From Tenderia sp965602225 (GTDB lineage: Bacteria; Pseudomonadota; Gammaproteobacteria; Tenderiales; Tenderiaceae), in NCBI GenBank assembly GCA_965602225.1, contig CBFCYE010000005.1:60962-124961 (forward strand): a DNA stretch of 64,000 nt. The letters run 5' to 3'. A model generated the notes under the pieces. That model saw nothing but the letters and a program-made list of their open reading frames with translations, did no database searches and was not told where the DNA came from. Position numbers and translations under genes: made by a program. Below are positions 49,297 to 57,836 of this stretch, piece by piece. Positions within the stretch are counted from its first letter, which is position 1. Each line of letters begins with the position of its first letter.

Positions 49297-50028
49297 ATGA
49301 AAACGAATATACGAATTGTACTGGTTAACACTACTCATCCCGGCAATATTGGTGCTGCTGCTCGGGCGATGAAAAATATGTGTTTGGGGCGGTTATATTT
49401 GGTCGAGCCGCAGGGCTTTCCCAGTGCTGAGGCAACAGCGAGGGCTTCTGGTGCTGATGATGTGCTGGCAAATGCGGTAGTGTGTGAGAGTCTGGAGCAG
49501 GCTCTGGATGGCTGCCATTTTGTGGTTGGAGCCAGTGCCCGCAGTCGGCGGATCTCCTGGCCTGTAGAGAATCCACGGCAGATGGCTGCTCGTGTCATGC
49601 AGGAGAGTCAGCAGGGGGATGTGGCGTTGGTGTTTGGGCGTGAACATTCCGGTTTAACCAACGAGGAGCTGGAGAAGTGCCACTATCTGGTGCACATTCC
49701 GACTAACCCAGATTATTCGTCGCTTAATCTGGCGGCTGCTGTGCAGGTCTTGTGTTATGAGTTGATGCTGTTCTCGCCGGATGAGAATAGTCAGCTTGAG
49801 GATGAGGAGCGTGATTTGGCTTCCGCTGACGAAATGGAGTCGTTTTTTGAGCATTTGGAGCAGACGCTGGTTGAGCTGGAGTTTCTGGATGCCAACCATC
49901 CGCGTAAATTGATGCGTCGGTTGCGGCGCTTTTTTAACCGCGCCAGGCCGGACAAGACTGAAATGAATATTCTGCGTGGTGTGTTATCTGCCGCTCAGGG
50001 CAAAAAGCTGTATAGGGCTAAGCCCTAG
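49297..50028 (+). CDS. trmJ: tRNA (cytidine/uridine-2'-O-)-methyltransferase TrmJ
   Basis: A 243-residue SPOUT-class enzyme that methylates the ribose at position 32 of tRNA. Conserved stretches are N-T-T-H-P-G-N-I-G-A-A-A-R-A-M-K-N-M, V-F-G-R-E-H-S-G-L-T-N-E-E-L and I-P-T-N-P-D-Y-S-S-L-N-L-A-A-A-V-Q, which form the SAM knot. The C-terminal R-R-L-R-R-F-F-N-R-A is the TrmJ-specific extension. It is followed by cysE. Confidence 0.95.
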   Translation: MKTNIRIVLVNTTHPGNIGAAARAMKNMCLGRLYLVEPQGFPSAEATARASGADDVLANAVVCESLEQALDGCHFVVGASARSRRISWPVENPRQMAARVMQESQQGDVALVFGREHSGLTNEELEKCHYLVHIPTNPDYSSLNLAAAVQVLCYELMLFSPDENSQLEDEERDLASADEMESFFEHLEQTLVELEFLDANHPRKLMRRLRRFFNRARPDKTEMNILRGVLSAAQGKKLYRAKP

Positions 50029-50104
50029 TTGGCCTTTTCAGAACTGATCAAGCTATCATTAACGTTTTACTTACCTTTTTGTATAAATAAGGACTGGTTG
50101 CCGG

Positions 50105-50905
50105 ATGTTTAGTCGTATTCGTGAAGACATTCAATGTGTGTTTGAACGCGATCCTGCTGCACGCAATGTGTTTGAGGTATTGACGACCTATCCGGGGCTG
50201 CATGCTGTGATTGCGCACCGTATTAGTCATGTTCTCTGGAATATGGGGCTGAAATGGCTGGCACGCATGAATTCAACGCTGAGTCGCTGGTTTACTGGTA
50301 TTGAGATTCATCCTGGTGCCAAGATTGGCCGGCGTTTTTTTATCGATCACGGCATGGGTGTTGTGATTGGTGAAACGGCTGAGATTGGTGATGATTGCAC
50401 CCTTTATCACGGTGTAACGCTTGGTGGGACGAGTTGGAACAAGGGCAAACGGCACCCAACCTTAGCTAATAATGTCGTCGTCGGTGCTGGGGCAAAGGTG
50501 CTGGGACCGATTACGCTGGCTGATGGTAGTCGGGTAGGGTCAAACGCAGTTGTGGTCAAGGATGTGGCATCAGGTGAGACCGTGATTGGTGTGCCGGGGC
50601 GATTGGTTACCAAGGCAGGTTCTGAAAAGGATCTGAAACGTCATGTTATGGCTAAGAAAATAGGTTTTGATGCCTATGGGATTGGTCAGGATGATGATGA
50701 CCCAATGGTGCAGGCGATTAACCTGATGCTTGATCATATTCATGCTATGGATAGCAAGATGAAGTCTATGTGTGAGGTGATTGAGCAGCTAGGTGGGCGG
50801 GTGGAGGATATCCCTCTGCCAGGCTTGGATTCCCTCGAAATTAACGCGGGGGGTGAAAAACAATCAAAAATTGTGGACAATACCCTAGTCAACAACAAGG
50901 ATTAA
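50105..50905 (+). CDS. cysE: Serine O-acetyltransferase
   Basis: A 266-residue cytosolic enzyme making O-acetylserine from serine and acetyl-CoA for cysteine synthesis. The left-handed beta-helix repeats are clear (I-H-P-G-A-K-I-G-R-R-F-F-I-D-H, V-I-G-E-T-A-E-I-G-D-D-C-T-L-Y-H-G-V-T-L-G-G). N-K-G-K-R-H-P-T-L lies in the active-site region. It is the short-N-terminus type that often sits upstream of isc genes, supplying cysteine for desulfurase. A C-terminal extension of about 60 residues follows the usual core. AAGGA precedes the ATG. Confidence 0.93.
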   Translation: MFSRIREDIQCVFERDPAARNVFEVLTTYPGLHAVIAHRISHVLWNMGLKWLARMNSTLSRWFTGIEIHPGAKIGRRFFIDHGMGVVIGETAEIGDDCTLYHGVTLGGTSWNKGKRHPTLANNVVVGAGAKVLGPITLADGSRVGSNAVVVKDVASGETVIGVPGRLVTKAGSEKDLKRHVMAKKIGFDAYGIGQDDDDPMVQAINLMLDHIHAMDSKMKSMCEVIEQLGGRVEDIPLPGLDSLEINAGGEKQSKIVDNTLVNNKD

Positions 50906-50937
50906 TACTTGACTGATGCGCTCAGGTATAGTATTAT
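50905..50937 (+). promoter_or_regulatory. isc operon promoter with IscR type-1 box
   Basis: A 25-base sequence (50905-50929) ATACTTGACT-GATGCGCTC-AGGTAT matches the type-1 IscR consensus ATASYYGACTRWWWYAGTCRRSTAT at most positions, including both outer arms. It overlaps a sigma-70 promoter: TTGACT (50909-50914), 17-base spacer, TATTAT (50932-50937). [2Fe-2S]-IscR should repress here. The cysE stop lies just before it. Confidence 0.85.
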
Positions 50938-51000
50938 CCATTCAATAGATGTGGCATTATGCTGAATTGGACTTGGTGCACATATTAAAGAGGGTTTGCC

Positions 51001-51495
51001 ATGAGACTTACTACGAAAGGTCGTTATGCTGTAACGGCAATGTTGGATTTGGCTCTGCATGCGACAGAGAAGCCTGTGCCGTTGGCGGATATTTCGCAGC
51101 GTCAGGGTATTTCACTGTCTTATTTGGAACAGCTGTTTTCACGTCTGCGTCGCCAGGGTCTGGTTGATAGCGCCCGTGGTCCAGGTGGTGGTTATCGCCT
51201 GGCTCGTCAGGCAGCAGAGATCGCTGTGGTTGATGTAATCAATGCTATTGATGAAAACGTCAATGTAACTCGTTGTGGTGGTCAAGGTGATTGTCAGGAT
51301 GGTGAGCCATGCCTTACCCATGATTTATGGTGTGACCTGAGCAAACAGATCCACGATTTTCTTGCCGGTATAGATTTGCAGCAGTTGGTAGAGCGTCGTT
51401 CAGTCAAGGCTATCGCGCAACGTCAAGATGACATCGAAAGTGCTGCTCGATTTGATGCCCTCGGTGGTGACAGGGAAGCGATTGCTACTCCTTAA
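51001..51495 (+). CDS. iscR: Fe-S cluster regulator IscR
   Basis: A 164-residue Rrf2-family repressor. The winged-helix domain begins M-R-L-T-T-K-G-R-Y-A-V-T-A-M-L-D-L-A. Cluster ligands are spaced as in E. coli IscR: C-x5-C-x5-C-x2-H (C-G-G-Q-G-D-C-Q-D-G-E-P-C-L-T-H). It should autorepress through the box at 50905-50929. AGAGGG precedes the ATG. Confidence 0.97.
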   Translation: MRLTTKGRYAVTAMLDLALHATEKPVPLADISQRQGISLSYLEQLFSRLRRQGLVDSARGPGGGYRLARQAAEIAVVDVINAIDENVNVTRCGGQGDCQDGEPCLTHDLWCDLSKQIHDFLAGIDLQQLVERRSVKAIAQRQDDIESAARFDALGGDREAIATP

Positions 51496-51537
51496 GTAGG
51501 ATTTAAGAGGCTGGTTTTATAACTGGTGGAGTAGGGT

Positions 51538-52680
51538 ATGACTGCGTATCTGGATCATAATGCATCCACCCCTATTGATGAGCGCGTGTTGGATGAGATG
51601 CTGCCGTATTTGCGCTCTCATCATGGCAATCCGTCTAGTTTGTATCGTCAGGGGCGTATTGCGCGACAGGCGATTGAAACTGCAAGGCAGCAGGTTGCTC
51701 AACTTGTAAATGCGCACCCGTCGCAGGTGGTATTTACCAGTGGAGGAACCGAGGCCAATAACCTGGCGCTAAAAGGTTCGGTTGTTGCTCCCAAGTGTGT
51801 GGCGGTGAGCGCTGTGGAACACGCCTCTGTTTTGGCACCGGCGCAGCAGTTGGCAATGGATGCATGCCAGCTTGTCCGCATAGAAGTTGATGAGGACGGT
51901 TTGATTACTGAGCAGGCAATGTCTAAAGCTCTCGCATCACGTCCCGAGTTGGTATCCATTATGTTGGCCAATAACGAGACAGGTGTGATTCAGGATGTTG
52001 CACGCTGGGCTGAGATGGCCGTATCGGCAGGGGCTTTGTTTCACACCGATGCGGTTCAGGCTGCAGGAAAGATCGATGTGGATTTTTGCGCCTTGGGTGT
52101 TCAGCTGCTGAGTCTGTCATCGCATAAGCTGTATGGCCCCAAAGGGGTTGGTGCCTTGGTGCTGGATAAACGAGTTGAGTTGGCTGCCCAAATGCTTGGC
52201 GGTGGTCAGGAAGAAGGTTATCGCAGCGGTACTGAAAATGTAGCGGCGATTGTCGGTTTTGGTAAAACTGCAGAGTTGGCCCGTTTGGAATTACAACCGC
52301 GTCGCTCACAAATGATAGATCTGAGGCAAAAGCTGTTACAGCAGTTGTCGCAAATTGAGACAGTGGTTGTTTTTGCCAGTCAGGTGGAGTGTTTGCCTAA
52401 TACTGTGTTTTTGGCTGTGCCCGGTATTGATGGTGAAGCGCTGTTAATGGAAATGGATCGTGCTGGTATTGCGGTATCAAGTGGCTCAGCCTGTGATAGT
52501 CAGAAGGGCGGTGCGAGCCAGACCCTGCTGGCCATGGGGGTTGATGAGAGCCTGGCTAGGTGTGCGGTTCGCGTCAGTATTGGCAAAGACAACACGGCTC
52601 AGGATGTTGATGCTTTTGTATCGGTGTTGAGACAACAGATAAAGGCCTTTCAGGAAAATGCCATGTTGGCATGGGCTTGA
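51538..52680 (+). CDS. IscS/NifS-like cysteine desulfurase paralogue
   Basis: A 380-residue PLP enzyme. It starts Y-L-D-H-N-A-S-T-P-I-D and carries the PLP Lys in S-S-H-K-L-Y-G-P-K-G. The mobile loop has the catalytic Cys in S-S-G-S-A-C-D-S-Q-K-G-G, shorter and different from IscS (S-S-G-S-A-C-T-S-A-S-L-E-P). It lies between iscR and iscS with short gaps, so it is likely part of the isc operon. A separate sulphur acceptor is possible. It is not SufS-like. Confidence 0.9.
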   Translation: MTAYLDHNASTPIDERVLDEMLPYLRSHHGNPSSLYRQGRIARQAIETARQQVAQLVNAHPSQVVFTSGGTEANNLALKGSVVAPKCVAVSAVEHASVLAPAQQLAMDACQLVRIEVDEDGLITEQAMSKALASRPELVSIMLANNETGVIQDVARWAEMAVSAGALFHTDAVQAAGKIDVDFCALGVQLLSLSSHKLYGPKGVGALVLDKRVELAAQMLGGGQEEGYRSGTENVAAIVGFGKTAELARLELQPRRSQMIDLRQKLLQQLSQIETVVVFASQVECLPNTVFLAVPGIDGEALLMEMDRAGIAVSSGSACDSQKGGASQTLLAMGVDESLARCAVRVSIGKDNTAQDVDAFVSVLRQQIKAFQENAMLAWA

Positions 52681-52725
52681 CGATGGCTTTATACAATGGA
52701 TGTTGTGGTGGAGATTGTTAAGAAT

Positions 52726-53940
52726 ATGAAATTGCCTATTTATCTGGATTATTCGGCGACGACGCCGGCAGATGCACGAGTGGCTGAAAAAATGGCTGCC
52801 TGCATGACTATCGATGGTGACTTCGGTAATCCAGCATCACGATCTCATGTGTTTGGTTGGAAAAGTGACGAGCTGGTCAACGAGGCACGTAAGCACGTAG
52901 CTGCGTTGATTAATGCTGACCCTAAAGAGATTGTCTGGACCTCGGGCGCAACCGAGTCAGATAATCTGGCTATCAAGGGCGCCGCCCACTTCTATCAGCG
53001 TAAGGGTAAGCACATCATTACCTGCAAGACTGAACATAAAGCTGTACTCGATACTTGTCGCCAGCTTGAGCGTGAAGGTTTTGAACTGACATATCTTGAT
53101 CCAGAAGAGAGTGGCCTAGTTGATTTGGCCAAGCTTGAAGCTGCCATGCGTGATGACACCGTTCTTGTTTCTATCATGCATGTGAATAATGAGATCGGCG
53201 TGATTCAAGATATCGCCGCCATTGGCAAACTGTGTCGCTCGCGGGGCATTATTTACCATGTTGATGCCGCCCAGAGTGCCGGTAAGGTTGAGATAGATCT
53301 AGCCAATCTTGAAGTTGATTTGATGTCATTTTCAGCACACAAAATTTATGGTCCTAAAGGCATCGGTGCGCTGTATGTTCAACGCAAGCCACGAGTGCGC
53401 ATTGAATCGCAAATGCACGGTGGTGGTCATGAACGCGGTATGCGTTCCGGTACGCTGGCGGTGCATCAGATTGTTGGTATGGGCGAAGCCTTTCGTATCG
53501 CCAAAGAAGAGATGGTCGAAGAAAACGCCCGCATTCTTAGCTTGCGTAATCGCCTTTGGGATGGCCTCAAGGATATGGAAGAGGTTTATCTAAATGGTGA
53601 TCTCGAACATCATGTCGCCGGCAACCTCAATGTCAGCTTTAACTTTGTTGAGGGTGAGTCGTTGATCATGGCACTGAAGGATATTGCAGTATCTTCAGGT
53701 TCGGCTTGTACTTCGGCCAGTCTTGAGCCTTCTTATGTGTTGCGTGCCATTGGCCGCAATGATGAGTTGGCGCACAGTTCGATTCGTTTCAGCATCGGCC
53801 GCTTTACTAACGAAGAAGAGATTGATTACACCATTCAGTTGGTGAAGAGCAAGGTCGCCAAGCTGCGCGATCTGTCGCCTTTGTGGGAAATGTACCAGGA
53901 CGGGATAGACCTAAACACTGTTCAGTGGGCTGCGCATTAA
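52726..53940 (+). CDS. iscS: Cysteine desulfurase IscS
   Basis: 404 residues from ATG 52726, the same length as E. coli IscS; an upstream in-frame ATG would add ten unsupported residues. It starts L-P-I-Y-L-D-Y-S-A-T-T-P-A-D. PLP Lys is in F-S-A-H-K-I-Y-G-P-K-G, and the catalytic Cys in S-S-G-S-A-C-T-S-A-S-L-E-P-S. The C-terminus S-P-L-W-E-M-Y-Q-D-G-I-D matches IscS and contributes to IscU docking. It supplies sulphur to IscU and other acceptors. Confidence 0.97.
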   Translation: MKLPIYLDYSATTPADARVAEKMAACMTIDGDFGNPASRSHVFGWKSDELVNEARKHVAALINADPKEIVWTSGATESDNLAIKGAAHFYQRKGKHIITCKTEHKAVLDTCRQLEREGFELTYLDPEESGLVDLAKLEAAMRDDTVLVSIMHVNNEIGVIQDIAAIGKLCRSRGIIYHVDAAQSAGKVEIDLANLEVDLMSFSAHKIYGPKGIGALYVQRKPRVRIESQMHGGGHERGMRSGTLAVHQIVGMGEAFRIAKEEMVEENARILSLRNRLWDGLKDMEEVYLNGDLEHHVAGNLNVSFNFVEGESLIMALKDIAVSSGSACTSASLEPSYVLRAIGRNDELAHSSIRFSIGRFTNEEEIDYTIQLVKSKVAKLRDLSPLWEMYQDGIDLNTVQWAAH

Positions 53941-53971
53941 TCGCAGCGGTAAAGACTGAGAGGATAAGATC

Positions 53972-54373
53972 ATGGCATATAGCGAAAAATTGATGGATCA
54001 CTACGAGAACCCACGTAATGTTGGTTCTATGGATAAAAAAGACGCCACTGTTGGTACTGGTATGGTCGGTGCGCCAGCCTGTGGTGATGTAATGAAATTG
54101 CAGATCAAGGTGAACGAAGAGGGTGTGATCGAAGATGCGCGCTTTAAGACCTATGGTTGTGGTTCAGCGATTGCCTCAAGCTCGTTACTGACGGAGTGGG
54201 TCAAAGGTAAAACTTTGGCAGAAGCATCCGAGATAAAAAATTCACAGATCGCCGATGAGTTGGCTTTGCCGCCTGTAAAGGTGCATTGCTCGGTATTGGC
54301 TGAAGATGCAATCAAGGCAGCTATTGATGACTTTAAATCCAAGCAGTCTGCTGCCGCTGATAGTGAAGCGTGA
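53972..54373 (+). CDS. iscU: Fe-S scaffold protein IscU
   Basis: A 133-residue scaffold. Cluster ligands are in G-A-P-A-C-G-D-V-M-K (Cys, Asp), Y-G-C-G-S-A-I-A-S-S and K-V-H-C-S-V-L-A-E-D. The L-P-P-V-K motif recognised by HscA is present. IscS delivers sulphur to it, and HscAB drives release. GAGGA precedes the ATG. Confidence 0.97.
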   Translation: MAYSEKLMDHYENPRNVGSMDKKDATVGTGMVGAPACGDVMKLQIKVNEEGVIEDARFKTYGCGSAIASSSLLTEWVKGKTLAEASEIKNSQIADELALPPVKVHCSVLAEDAIKAAIDDFKSKQSAAADSEA

Positions 54374-54397
54374 AAACGCTCCGTTGAAGGTAGAGTA

Positions 54398-54721
54398 ATG
54401 GGTATTACATTGACAGAAAAGGCGGCCAATCATATCAAGAAATTTCTTGAAGGCCGTAGTAATTCTGAAGGACTACGTCTGGGTGTTAGAACCAGTGGCT
54501 GTTCCGGCATGGCCTATGTGTTGGAGTTTGCCGATAAAATTGAAGCAGAAGATCAGGTGTTCGAAGAGCATGGCGTGAAAGTTATCGTTGATGCAAAAAG
54601 TCTGCTTTATCTTGATGGCACTGAGCTGGATTTTGTCAAAGAAGGTCTCAATGAGGGTTTTAAATTTAATAACCCTAATGTCAAAGACGCCTGTGGTTGT
54701 GGCGAAAGCTTCAACGTCTGA
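54398..54721 (+). CDS. iscA: Iron-sulphur assembly protein IscA
   Basis: A 107-residue A-type carrier. The three conserved Cys lie in T-S-G-C-S-G-M-A-Y and D-A-C-G-C-G-E-S-F, as in IscA/ErpA. It begins I-T-L-T-E-K-A-A-N-H-I. It carries clusters or iron to client proteins. Gene order iscU-iscA-hscB is standard. Confidence 0.96.
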   Translation: MGITLTEKAANHIKKFLEGRSNSEGLRLGVRTSGCSGMAYVLEFADKIEAEDQVFEEHGVKVIVDAKSLLYLDGTELDFVKEGLNEGFKFNNPNVKDACGCGESFNV

Positions 54722-54735
54722 TTTAAATAAACGCC

Positions 54736-55269
54736 GTGGATTTTAGTCAAAGCTATTTTGAATTGTTCGGTCTGAACGAACAATTTGAAGTTGATTTAAA
54801 GGCCTTGTCTAGCCGTTACCAGACATTGCAAAAGGCATTGCACCCGGACAGGTTTGTTAATGCGACTGAGCATGAACGGCGTCTTAGCATGCAGCAGGCC
54901 GCCCAGGTTAATTCCGCCTTTCAGGCTCTAAAAGACCCATTGGAGAGGGCACGTTATCTGCTTGAGTTAAAGGGTTTGCTTGTGGATGATGAGCAGACTA
55001 CGATTCGTGACGTTGAATTTCTTGAACAACAGATAGAGTTGCGTGAGGAATTGGCTGAAATTCGCGATAATGTTGATCCGCTTGGTAGCCTGCTTGAATT
55101 CATGGCCCAGCTTGAAAAAACGCTTAGGGCTTGTGTAGAACAGTTGAAGCAAAACTTTGCTGTTGCCGATGTCACGGCGTTGCAGCAGTGCCAAGTGATC
55201 GTACATCGACTACAGTTTTTATATCGTCTCAGGCAGGAAGTAGAGGCGCTGGAAGAAGAGCTGCTTTAG
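54736..55269 (+). CDS. hscB: Co-chaperone HscB
   Basis: A 177-residue J-domain protein. The start is GTG 54736 (M-D-F-S-Q-S-Y-F-E-L-F-G-L). J-domain motif H-P-D lies in A-L-H-P-D-R-F. The C-terminal three-helix domain carries acidic helices (L-E-Q-Q-I-E-L-R-E-E-L-A-E-I) that bind IscU. It recruits IscU to HscA and stimulates ATP hydrolysis. Confidence 0.95.
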   Translation: MDFSQSYFELFGLNEQFEVDLKALSSRYQTLQKALHPDRFVNATEHERRLSMQQAAQVNSAFQALKDPLERARYLLELKGLLVDDEQTTIRDVEFLEQQIELREELAEIRDNVDPLGSLLEFMAQLEKTLRACVEQLKQNFAVADVTALQQCQVIVHRLQFLYRLRQEVEALEEELL

Positions 55270-55299
55270 CAGTTTCAAATAACCCAAAGACTTCAAATA

Positions 55300-57168
55300 A
55301 TGGCATTACTTCAGATTAGTGAACCTGGTCAGTCAGCTGCGCCGCATCAACATCGTTTGGCGGTGGGGATTGATTTAGGCACAACCAATTCACTGGTAGC
55401 CTCAGTGCGCAGCGGCGTGGCTGAGACCTTTGCCGACCGTGATGGCGAGCACTTACTGCCTTCTGCGGTTAGATATCTGGCTGACGGTCAGATTGAGGTC
55501 GGTAAGCTTGCGCATCAGGCTGCACCACAAGACCCGCAAAATACCATCGCCTCGGTCAAACGTCTGATGGGGCGTGGACATGCCGAGGTGCAACAAATGC
55601 ATCTGCCTTATGACTTCGTTGAGACCGACTCAGCCGTGCCGCGTATTCATACTGTTGCCGCTGATGTCAGTCCGGTTGAGGTGTCAGCGGAAATCCTTAA
55701 ATCACTCAAACAACGTGCAGAGGAAACTCTGGGCGGCGAGCTGGTGGGGGCGGTGATTACCGTGCCGGCTTATTTCGATGATGCCCAGCGCCAGGCCACC
55801 AAAGATGCGGCGCGTTTTGCGGGTCTAAAAGTGTTGCGGCTGTTGAATGAACCCACTGCAGCAGCTGTGGCCTATGGTCTTGATCGTGGTTCGGAAGGCG
55901 TGCATGTGATCTATGACCTGGGTGGTGGCACCTTTGATGTCTCAATCCTGCGTTTTAGTCGCGGGGTGTTTGAAGTGCTGGCGACTGCTGGTGATTCGGC
56001 CCTCGGTGGTGATGATTTTGATCAGCTGATTGTTGATTGGATGTTGCAACAGGCAGGGCTGAAAGATACAAACCTGCGTGGTTCGCGGATATTGCAGCAT
56101 CAGGCTCGAGACATAAAAGAGCGGCTCACCGATACTGAGCAGGTCGAGATTAGTGTCGAACGCCCTGATGGTTCTGTTTGGCAGGGTGGGATGACTCGCG
56201 ATGAATTTAATCAACTGGCTGATGGCCTGATCAAAAAAACTTTGCTGCCTTGTCGTCGTTGCTTGCGTGATGCTGGTATTGAGTTAGAAGAGATAAAAGA
56301 TGTGGTGATGGTGGGGGGGTCAACCCGTGTGCCACGGGTTCGTGAACTGGTGGGTGAGTTTTTCCAGACTCAGCCGCTGGTGGATATTGATCCAGATAGA
56401 GTTGTTGCCATCGGTGCTGCAATTCAGGCCGATGTTTTGGCAGGCAACAAACCCGATAGCGAGATGCTATTGCTGGATGTGATTCCGTTGTCTCTGGGTT
56501 TAGAGACCATGGGTGGCCTGGTAGAAAAGCTGGTGCCGCGCAATACTACAATCCCGGTCGCACGGGCACAGGAATTTACTACCTTTAAAGACGGTCAGAC
56601 TGCAATGAGTGTGCATGTATTGCAGGGCGAACGTGAGCTGGTCAGCGATTGTCGTTCTTTAGCCAGATTCGAATTGCGCGGCATTCCGCCAATGGTGGCC
56701 GGGGCGGCGCGCATTCGCGTGACCTTCCAGGTTGATGCTGACGGTCTGTTGAGTGTAGTGGCTGAAGAGTTGAGTAACGGCGTTAAGAGTAGCATTGAGG
56801 TCAAACCGGCCTATGGTTTGGCTGAGAGTGAAATCGAACAGATGCTGCGTGACTCATTTGATTATGCCAAAGAAGATATAGTCGCCCGCAACCTGCGTGA
56901 ACAGCAGGTCGAGGCTGATCGTGTGCTTGAGGCAATCAATGCTGCGCTGGTAGTCGATGGTGAAGCCTTATTGTCGGCAGATGAACGAGCCAACATCGAT
57001 GCCGCTCTTGTGGTGTTGCAACAGGCCCGTAATGGCGATCAGATCCAGGCAATAAAACGAGCGATCGAAGTTCTGGATCAGGCTACGGCAGAATATGCTG
57101 CGCGACGTATGGATGCCAGTGTGCAGAAGGTCCTAAAGGGCCATAAACTAGACGAATTTCAGAGTTAA
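55300..57168 (+). CDS. hscA: Hsp70-family chaperone HscA
   Basis: A 622-residue specialised DnaK. ATPase motifs are V-G-I-D-L-G-T-T-N-S-L-V-A, V-I-Y-D-L-G-G-G-T-F-D-V-S and V-V-M-V-G-G-S-T-R-V-P. The length and the L-L-D-V-I-P-L-S-L-G-L-E-T-M-G-G-L stretch fit HscA. It releases the cluster from IscU with HscB. The ribosome site is weak, so it may be translated by coupling to hscB. Confidence 0.97.
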   Translation: MALLQISEPGQSAAPHQHRLAVGIDLGTTNSLVASVRSGVAETFADRDGEHLLPSAVRYLADGQIEVGKLAHQAAPQDPQNTIASVKRLMGRGHAEVQQMHLPYDFVETDSAVPRIHTVAADVSPVEVSAEILKSLKQRAEETLGGELVGAVITVPAYFDDAQRQATKDAARFAGLKVLRLLNEPTAAAVAYGLDRGSEGVHVIYDLGGGTFDVSILRFSRGVFEVLATAGDSALGGDDFDQLIVDWMLQQAGLKDTNLRGSRILQHQARDIKERLTDTEQVEISVERPDGSVWQGGMTRDEFNQLADGLIKKTLLPCRRCLRDAGIELEEIKDVVMVGGSTRVPRVRELVGEFFQTQPLVDIDPDRVVAIGAAIQADVLAGNKPDSEMLLLDVIPLSLGLETMGGLVEKLVPRNTTIPVARAQEFTTFKDGQTAMSVHVLQGERELVSDCRSLARFELRGIPPMVAGAARIRVTFQVDADGLLSVVAEELSNGVKSSIEVKPAYGLAESEIEQMLRDSFDYAKEDIVARNLREQQVEADRVLEAINAALVVDGEALLSADERANIDAALVVLQQARNGDQIQAIKRAIEVLDQATAEYAARRMDASVQKVLKGHKLDEFQS

Positions 57169-57174
57169 GTAGTC

Positions 57175-57513
57175 ATGACTAAAATAATTTTTTTACCCCA
57201 CGAAGAGTTGTGTCCCGAGGGGCAGGTAGTTGAAGTTAAACCGGGTATGACAATCCTTGATGCCTGTCTGGCCAATGATATTGATCTGGAGCATGCCTGC
57301 GAAAAATCATGCGCCTGTACCACTTGTCATGTCATTGTTCGTGAAGGCATCACTTCTCTCAATGAAGCGACTGACGATGAAGAGGATATGCTTGATAAGG
57401 CCTGGGGTCTGGAGCCTGATTCCCGCCTCGGTTGTCAGGCGGTGGTGGCTGATGAAGACCTTGTAGTCGAGATCCCCAAATACACTATCAACATGGTATC
57501 CGAGACCCATTAA
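57175..57513 (+). CDS. fdx: ISC-type [2Fe-2S] ferredoxin
   Basis: A 112-residue adrenodoxin-like ferredoxin. Cluster ligands are C-E-K-S-C-A-C-T-T-C-H-V, with the fourth Cys in S-R-L-G-C-Q-A. It supplies electrons for cluster assembly on IscU. Last gene of the contiguous isc block; iscX, which normally follows, is found only at 63940. Confidence 0.96.
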   Translation: MTKIIFLPHEELCPEGQVVEVKPGMTILDACLANDIDLEHACEKSCACTTCHVIVREGITSLNEATDDEEDMLDKAWGLEPDSRLGCQAVVADEDLVVEIPKYTINMVSETH

Positions 57514-57836
57514 CACTGATTCTCGGCTCTAAGCCCCGCTTTATTCTACAAGTCGAACTCCGCAGTTACTGTTACAGGGCAGCAATGTAATCTGTTCTTT
57601 CGTAATTCAATAGTTGCCTGTTCTTGCGGCGACTTTTGGTAGCTATTCTTAGCTATCACATCCCCTTTCATATAGTGGTTGTTTCCCCGAGGTATTACGT
57701 TTAGTGAATAAACGTTTATGCAAACTTGAAGTGACCTGCTGCGTATATGGCAACCCTTGGCAGTAAATATGGAAATAAACTATAAAAAGTCATAGTCTAG
57801 TACAGCGCAATTCTTTTTAATAAAGGTGCAGGATTC
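57514..57836. other. Intergenic region between fdx and the hybrid kinase
   Basis: 323 bases without a gene. No convincing terminator follows fdx. The notable element is a perfect palindrome (57697-57715, listed separately). The 3' end carries AAGGTG and AGGA near the kinase ATG. No sigma-70 box pair with good spacing was found. Confidence 0.6.
57697..57715. promoter_or_regulatory. Perfect inverted repeat, candidate operator
   Basis: ACGTTTA-GTGAA-TAAACGT: seven-base arms without mismatch around a five-base centre, 122 bases upstream of the hybrid kinase start. The size fits a dimeric regulator site. There is no T run, so it is not a terminator. Confidence 0.45.
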
